A stretch of DNA of 64,000 nucleotides from CAYFWF01 sp964346815 (GTDB lineage: Bacteria; Acidobacteriota; Aminicenantia; Aminicenantales; Aminicenantaceae): contig CAYFWF010000057.1 of the NCBI GenBank assembly GCA_964346815.1, forward strand, positions 124,001-188,000. The letters run 5' to 3'. Positions 60,212-64,000 of this stretch are shown piece after piece. Position numbers and translations under genes: made by a program. Positions within the stretch are counted from its first letter, which is position 1; each line of letters opens with the position of its first letter. The notes beneath the pieces are model-generated. The model worked only from the letters and a program-made list of their open reading frames with translations, searched no databases and had not been told where the DNA came from.

Positions 60212-60682
60212 CTAAAGTTTTCTGTAGTGTTTTTTCCAGGGCGAGCGCTTCCGGTAGAGATAATCAGCGAGAGCACGGCGAAGAGTTTCTGAAGCTAATT
60301 GGGCACAATGAACATCGGATTCCGGCAGTCCCCCGAGTTTTTTTAAAATTTCTTTTGCAGAGATGGATCCGAGTGCTTGGGTGAAGGTCGGATTCTTGGC
60401 CAGCTCGGTGGTTACGCTGCCACAGGCGATAGTCGTTCCGCATCCATCGGTCTGGAATGTGCACTCCTTGATGGTGTGGTCGTTCATTTCTAAATACATC
60501 TCCATGGTATCCCCGCAGGATCCCTTCACCTGAGCATAGCCATCAGGATGATCTATCTTGCTAAAGTTTCTGGGATTTTGCCAGTGTTCGATCACGGTTG
60601 CTGAATATCGCTTCTTGATTTGCTCCAGAATCTGTTCTTGGAGCTCTTTAGCAAATTTTTAGAGATCATCGCCCTCGCTCAT
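60212..60682 (-). pseudogene. NifU/IscU-like Fe-S scaffold with in-frame TAA at codon 8
   Basis: The conserved part (60212-60595, 127 residues) starts VIEHWQNPRNFSKI and has all three Cys of a scaffold: GSCGDTMEM, DGCGTTIACGSVTTELA and VHCAQLASETLRRALADYL. Homologs have about 30 more residues in front. Here the same frame continues upstream as KFAKELQEQILEQIKKRYSA, preceded by TAA (60659-60661) and then MSEGDDL from an ATG at 60680-60682. Without readthrough only a GTG at 60595 could start a shortened protein. A one-base change in the A5 run after the ATG at about 60667 would also restore a frame. A TATAAT lies 50 bases upstream. Confidence 0.75.
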
Positions 60683-60732
60683 CCTGAGCCTCACTATCTA
60701 TATAATTTACTTTTGACATCGGCTGTCCTGCT

Positions 60733-60738
60733 ATTATA
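60733..60738 (-). promoter_or_regulatory. Probable -10 box for the NifU-like gene
   Basis: Perfect TATAAT on the minus strand with a predicted start about 44 bases before the ATG at 60682. The nearest -35-like TTGAAA is 19 bases away, so spacing is not ideal. Confidence 0.35.
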
Positions 60739-60834
60739 CCAAAAACGCCGGTTATTTTTTCAATTTATTCCTCTGATTTGGCTGCCGTTCTTCTCCTGAT
60801 AATTTCTTTGGAAGCGGAAAATCTGATTCCAGCA

Positions 60835-60990
60835 TCAGTTCCGGATGTGGTCCAAAACCGTCTGAAGATTATGAGATAACCTCCTGATCGTTTCTCGGGT
60901 CATACCTGCATAGCCTATTCTGATACACCGGGGTGCACCGAACACAGATGCCGGGACAGCGCTGAACTGTTCGAGATCCTTCAGTTCTTT
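60835..60990 (-). pseudogene. C-terminal remnant of a fold-type I aminotransferase
   Basis: In the frame ending at TGA 60835-60837 the minus strand reads GFLDEKELKDLEQFSAVPAS, then VFGAPRCIRIGYAGMTRETI and RRLSHNLQTVLDHIRN. The 'VFGAP..IRIGYAGM..E.I...L' pattern is the ending of class I aminotransferases. No start and no N-terminal two thirds exist: the frame emerges inside the last codons of the DUF4405 gene. Best explained as the tail of a gene whose front was deleted. Confidence 0.6.
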
Positions 60991-61653
60991 TTCATCAAGG
61001 AAGCCACGATATCCCTCACGTTTTGAAGAGTGAAACCGTATCTTCTTCTCAATCTTCCGATATTTTCCTGTCTGGATACATTTTGAGGGAGACCCAGCCT
61101 TTCGATGATCTTTTGAGAGGAGACACCGGTTTGTCTCTCGATATCATAGAGACTCATTTGGCCTGTGATCAAGATACCTGTCTGATCCTCCTCCATCCGA
61201 CCGTGAATTTGCTGAGCAGCGGATTCCTCTTGAAATTGAATGCCGTCTTCTGTTTCCTTCTGATAGGATCCCTGCTCCTCGTCCATACTCCTGGTAAGCG
61301 CCAGGATCTTTGGGGTAAAAAAGCCAGAAGAGAAAAACCACGAAAATGGAAACCAGGGCTGTGCAAATAAGGGCCGCTTTCCATCCTTTTTTGAAAATCT
61401 TTGCTGCTCTGGTTTTTATCCACTTCCAATCCAGTATAAGATGTACGACGCTCAGAAAGATAAAAGTCAAAGAAAGATAAAGATGGATGTTTCCCCACTG
61501 GTGGCGGTGAAGATTGAGGAAATATTTGGAACTTTCCGGGGCTGAAGGCCCCTTAGGAATGAAAAAGGCAAGGAGGATTCCGATCAAAGCGATTCCGACG
61601 ACACTAATAAAAAGTAAGGTATTCACCAAATACTGCCAATCGGCTTTTTTCAT
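60981..61653 (-). pseudogene. DUF4405 membrane protein, frameshifted
   Basis: The front part (from ATG 61653) encodes membrane segments LLFISVVGIALIGILLAFFI, a His-rich NLHRHQWGNIHLYLSLTFIF and WKAALICTALVSIFVVFLFW, typical of DUF4405, and ends sensibly at FYPKDPGAYQE. There the coding signal moves to another frame, which runs MDEEQGSYQKETEDG to ILITGQMSLYDIERQTGVSS, LGLPQNVSRQENIGRLRRRY and ends at 60981. In homologs as I recall them both parts are one protein. One surplus base near 61285-61290 explains it; the original frame otherwise continues as implausible sequence to 61144. Two separate genes are an alternative. Confidence 0.65.
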
Positions 61654-61692
61654 GCTTCTCTCCTTTCTTTCTGGTAAGTTTATTGTCTCGAA

Positions 61693-62568
61693 TCACTCAT
61701 AAATGACCGAGGTCAGTTGTTCAGGCAATTTTTTTATAGCCTTTGCCGTAGAATTATCTGCATATTCCACAAAAGGGATTCCCTGTAAAAGAGAGGCGGA
61801 AACAGATTCGTCATAAGGAATCTTCCCCAAAAAGGGGATGGATTCTTTCTCACACCATTCCTGGATTTGACCGGAGTTGGATATGTTCAGGTCGTACTTA
61901 TTGGTACAGCAGGCCGTTCTGACCCCGAAGTGATGAGCGACCTGAACGGCGCGTTTCATGTCATGTATGCCAGAGGGAGTCGGTTCTGTGACGACCAGGG
62001 CTAAGTCTGCACCGGTAAGTGATGCGATAACAGGGCACCCTGTGCCAGGCGGGCCGTCCAAGATGACCAGGTCTCTGCCGTTTTTTTCGGCCGTATCCTT
62101 AGCGTTTTTTCTGACTTCTGTCACCAGCTTGCCTGAATTTTCCTCCCCGATTCCGAGCCTGGCGTGGACGAACGATCCATAAGAGGTTCGTGACACGTAC
62201 CATTCCCCTGCTTTGGCTTTTTCCATCCGGATCGCTCCGGGGGGACATCTCAATGAGCAAACCCTGCATCCTTCACAGGAAACTCGATCGACCAGAAACT
62301 CTCCCTCTAGAATCTTGCTGACGGCGTCGAACCGGCAAATCTGCACACACTCCCCACATCCTGTGCATTTTTCAGGATCGATTTTAGCCTTGTCCAACCC
62401 GAAAAAGGAATGTGGCTCCTGGATTTCCGGAGGGAGGAGAAGATGAAGATTGGCAGCGTCCACGTCGCAGTCAGCCAGGACTTTGTTATCCATAAGCGCG
62501 GCAAAGCAGGCTGTCAGGAGGGTTTTCCCTGTTCCGCCCTTTCCGCTGATAATGGCGACCTGCTTCAT
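61693..62568 (-). CDS. MinD-superfamily P-loop ATPase with inserted ferredoxin domain
   Basis: A 291-residue protein, apparently intact. Deviant Walker A GKGGTGKT (9-16); an inserted two-cluster ferredoxin module with CTGCGECVQIC (Cys68, 71, 74, 78) and CEGCRVCSLRC (Cys98, 101, 104, 108); Walker B region LVILDGPPGTGCPVIAS; and TEPTPSGIHDM. Such proteins are found in tandem pairs in anaerobes and are linked to Fe-S or metal-cofactor handling; the exact role is unsettled. ATGA overlap with the truncated partner gene upstream. Confidence 0.9.
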   Translation of the reverse strand: MKQVAIISGKGGTGKTLLTACFAALMDNKVLADCDVDAANLHLLLPPEIQEPHSFFGLDKAKIDPEKCTGCGECVQICRFDAVSKILEGEFLVDRVSCEGCRVCSLRCPPGAIRMEKAKAGEWYVSRTSYGSFVHARLGIGEENSGKLVTEVRKNAKDTAEKNGRDLVILDGPPGTGCPVIASLTGADLALVVTEPTPSGIHDMKRAVQVAHHFGVRTACCTNKYDLNISNSGQIQEWCEKESIPFLGKIPYDESVSASLLQGIPFVEYADNSTAKAIKKLPEQLTSVIYE

Positions 62569-62885
62569 TTGATCAAGCTTTGAATCTGTTTAAAAAGACT
62601 GAGGAATTTCTCATGGTAGATGGGTTGAGTGTCGAAAATTGTTTCCCCTTCCGAATAAGCCACCGCGATCCTACGGTCCTGAGGTATGGTCATCAATACG
62701 GGTATCTTTTCCTTTTGACAGTAATCCCGAATGAGTTTGTCTTTTCCGTCAGAGCGATTGATGATGACGCCCAAGGGGATATCCAATTCTTTCAATGTTT
62801 CGACCGAAATTTGAAGGTCATTGAGGCCAAAGGGCGTGGGCTCTGTCACCAAGAGCGAGAACGTGCTTCCCTTGACGGATTCCAC
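62565..62885 (-). pseudogene. Truncated MinD-type ATPase: C-terminal third only
   Basis: Encodes VESVKGSTFSLLVTEPTPFG, then NDLQISVETLKELDIPLGVI and the end of a MinD-type ATPase (about 106 codons). The intact neighbour has the same TEPTPxG motif at about residue 205, so roughly 180 N-terminal residues, including Walker A and any ferredoxin module, are missing. The frame emerges from inside the fmdB-like gene in a different register. It could start only at a GTG at 62885. This was evidently the first of a tandem ATPase pair. Confidence 0.75.
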
Positions 62886-63066
62886 AGCAGGTCAAGCCCT
62901 TTACAGAAGGATTTTTCCCTGACACAAAAGAAGGGATTGAAAAGATCTTGTTGAGTTTCTTGCTTTGGCAGGAAGGGCAGGAGAGATCAATCTTTGGAGT
63001 CTGCGACCGGAAAAACGTTTCGAACACCGTCCCGCAGTTCTGGCATTTGTATTCATAGATAGGCAT
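62818..63066 (-). CDS. FmdB-type zinc-ribbon protein with foreign C-terminus
   Basis: An 82-residue frame. The first 62 residues are a standard FmdB putative regulatory protein: MPIYEYKCQNCGTVFETFFR, then CPSCQSKKLNKIFSIPSF and VKGLTCCG. The last 20 residues (IRQGKHVLALGDRAHALWPQ) are not FmdB-like: they come from reading the MinD-type ATPase gene out of frame. The junction lies at about 62880-62890. The zinc ribbon itself may still fold. The ATG at 63066 is used, as it gives the usual MPIYEY start. Confidence 0.75.
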   Translation of the reverse strand: MPIYEYKCQNCGTVFETFFRSQTPKIDLSCPSCQSKKLNKIFSIPSFVSGKNPSVKGLTCCGIRQGKHVLALGDRAHALWPQ

Positions 63067-63074
63067 GATGAATT

Positions 63075-63251
63075 TTATGCTCTGGTCATCTGTGTTCCGC
63101 ATTTTGGACAGGGTCGCCTGTTGCAGGGAATCCCCCTCTTGTGAGGGACACGGTGTCCGCAGGATGGACAGACACAATAGCCTCCTGGGCCGGCAGCTCT
63201 GCCCCCCTTGCGTCCTTGGCCCTGACCTTGTCCTCTTCCTCCACCTTGCAT
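63075..63251 (-). CDS. Tiny Gly-rich zinc-ribbon protein
   Basis: A 58-residue protein. It has a Gly/Gln/Arg-rich N-terminus (MQGGGRGQGQGQGRKGGR) and then a zinc ribbon with two Cys pairs: CVCPSCGHRVPHKRG and PCPKCGTQM. GAGGAGG lies six bases before the ATG at 63249-63251. Similar tiny proteins occur beside Mrp/MinD and NifB-like genes in anaerobes, where they are often loosely called ferredoxins. The stop TAA is eight bases upstream of the fmdB ATG. Confidence 0.75.
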   Translation of the reverse strand: MQGGGRGQGQGQGRKGGRAAGPGGYCVCPSCGHRVPHKRGIPCNRRPCPKCGTQMTRA

Positions 63252-63265
63252 GTCAGCCTCCTCTT

Positions 63266-63518
63266 CTAATTATAAGATTTCATGATTTCTCTGTCTTCGG
63301 CCATCAGGCCTCCAGCGATTTCCTCCATTTTCATCTTCTCCCAAAAAGATAATTTATTGTGAGTCTTAAGGTATTCGATAGGAATATCCCACAATTTCCA
63401 CTTTTTTTTCTTCAGTATAGGAGGAAAAACCGCCCACTCTCTCCCTGAGGGCTCTGAAACACTTCCCGCCACCGCATTCTTGATAGCGTTTGCAAATGAT
63501 TATTCCGATTTTTTTCAT
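63266..63518 (-). pseudogene. CGGC-domain-like protein, middle apparently deleted
   Basis: The front half starts at ATG 63516-63518 and reads MKKIGIIICKRYQECGGGKC, FRALRERVGGFSSYTEEKKV, EIVGYSY, then stops at 63366. This resembles the first 45 or so residues of CGGC-domain proteins, in which a CGGC(P) motif should follow at exactly this point. In another frame the sequence continues WDIPIEYLKTHNKLSFWEKM to MAEDREIMKSYN (stop 63266), which resembles the C-terminal segment of the same family. So about half the gene seems lost, with the joint near 63370-63395; an A8 run lies close by. The family match is from memory and moderate. Confidence 0.5.
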
Positions 63519-63527
63519 AAAGGCTCC

Positions 63528-64000
63528 TTATGAAGACTGAGTGGTATTTTTTACGATGTTATCGACAATGCTCATGAAAGCCTTGCTTGCATCTGATTTA
63601 GGGTGGATGTCGATGAAAGCCTTTCCTTCATCTCCTAGGGTAACAACCTCGGGATCGAGCGGAATTTTGCCCAAAAAAGGAATTCCGAGTTCGAGGGCGG
63701 CCCTTTGTCCCCCTCCTTCTTTGAAAAGGTCTATTCTTTTCCCGCAGTGGGGACAGACCATGCCGCTCATGTTTTCGATGATTCCGAGGACTTTTAAATT
63801 GAGCTTTCGAGCAAAAGCCACAGCTTTCCTGGAATCCATCAGCGAGACCTCTTGTGGAGTGGTGACCACGATGGCTCCTGTTGCAGGGATAAGTTGAGCC
63901 ACGGAGAGAGGTTCGTCTCCTGTTCCTGGCGGGGAATCGATCACCAGCCAATCCAGCTCACCCCATTTGACATCACCCAAGAACTGCTGAATAGCCTTCA
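63528..64000 (-). CDS. Mrp/NBP35-family P-loop ATPase, 5' end outside window
   Basis: Partial: the C-terminal 156 residues are present and the start is beyond base 64000. Visible features: LVIDSPPGTGDEPLSVAQLI (Walker B region), IVVTTPQEVSLMDSRKAVAF and NMSGMVCPHCGKRIDLFKEG with the CxxC that bridges an Fe-S cluster between two subunits, then GIPFLGKIPLDPEVVTLGDE. Mrp/NBP35 proteins carry and transfer Fe-S clusters. First visible gene of the Fe-S/zinc-ribbon cluster. Confidence 0.92.
   Translation of the reverse strand, partial: KAIQQFLGDVKWGELDWLVIDSPPGTGDEPLSVAQLIPATGAIVVTTPQEVSLMDSRKAVAFARKLNLKVLGIIENMSGMVCPHCGKRIDLFKEGGGQRAALELGIPFLGKIPLDPEVVTLGDEGKAFIDIHPKSDASKAFMSIVDNIVKNTTQSS

Noticed and set aside
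48779..60682. A reassigned genetic code in which TAA means Gln.
   Set aside because: TAA ends many normal genes in the window (yidC, xth, the zinc ribbon) at the expected protein length, so global reassignment is excluded.
1..64000. CRISPR arrays, tRNA or rRNA genes, transposons and prophage genes.
   Set aside because: No repeat-spacer pattern, no tRNA cloverleaf or rRNA motif, and no transposase, integrase or phage structural protein was recognised anywhere in the window.

Overview
The window looks like a chromosome segment of a Gram-negative, heterotrophic bacterium. A YidC with a large periplasmic domain, RND pumps with TolC-type outer-membrane channels, a TonB receptor and a DUF5916 surface protein all require an outer membrane. 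CarD, the DUF5916 protein, the ECF/Spy/MacAB cluster and the DUF3311-symporter-M20 peptidase set would suit the Acidobacteriota/Aminicenantota area of the tree. That placement is inference from gene content, not a measured phylogeny. No tRNA, rRNA, insertion sequence, prophage or CRISPR array was seen.

Layout. 1-2.5 kb (minus): rpmH-rnpA-yidD-yidC-jag, the classic ribosomal protein L34/RNase P/insertase cluster, divergent from carD (plus), which is followed by smpB. 3.7-5.8 kb (minus): hfq-like, pdxA, xth. 6.0-12.3 kb (minus): heavy-metal-type RND efflux operon (tolC, adaptor, permease) ending in a GDSL hydrolase, then a DUF5916 surface protein. 14.6-21.7 kb (minus): ECF sigma factor, anti-sigma, Spy-like protein, MacA-like adaptor, ABC ATPase, MacB-like permease and a TolC, read as an envelope-stress efflux module. 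21.9-26.4 kb (plus): a respiratory operon joining succinate dehydrogenase to a Rieske/cytochrome b complex. 26.6-32.5 kb (plus): radC, fhs, thiolase, 3-hydroxyacyl-CoA dehydrogenase, recA. 32.5-40.5 kb (minus): SagB-like nitroreductase, beta-lactamase/TPR protein, NhaC antiporter, DUF378, uvrA. 40.7-45.6 kb (plus): DUF3311-symporter-M20D hydrolase, mntP, and an orphan isoprenoid-synthase-like protein.

45.6-54 kb (minus) is the first special region. A clear cobalamin riboswitch precedes a BtuB-like TonB receptor, which is followed on the same strand by a small cysteine-containing protein, a TolC, an RND adaptor and an RND permease. The adaptor and the small protein each carry one in-frame TAA codon. 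After an aromatic amino acid decarboxylase (plus, 54.7-56.1 kb) the minus strand carries trmO, a GIY-YIG protein, ilvE, DUF6125, a radical SAM protein and DUF6485.

60.2-64 kb is the second special region: a cluster of Fe-S, MinD/Mrp and zinc-ribbon genes of which many are damaged. It holds a NifU-like gene with an in-frame TAA, an aminotransferase tail, a DUF4405 gene with a frameshift, an FmdB gene joined to the back half of a MinD-type ATPase, and a CGGC-type gene that seems to have lost its middle. A second MinD-type ATPase, a tiny zinc-ribbon gene and an Mrp gene (cut by the window edge) look intact. The two regions are the most unusual part of the window: they are either real decay of accessory metal/redox functions or consensus errors in the assembly.
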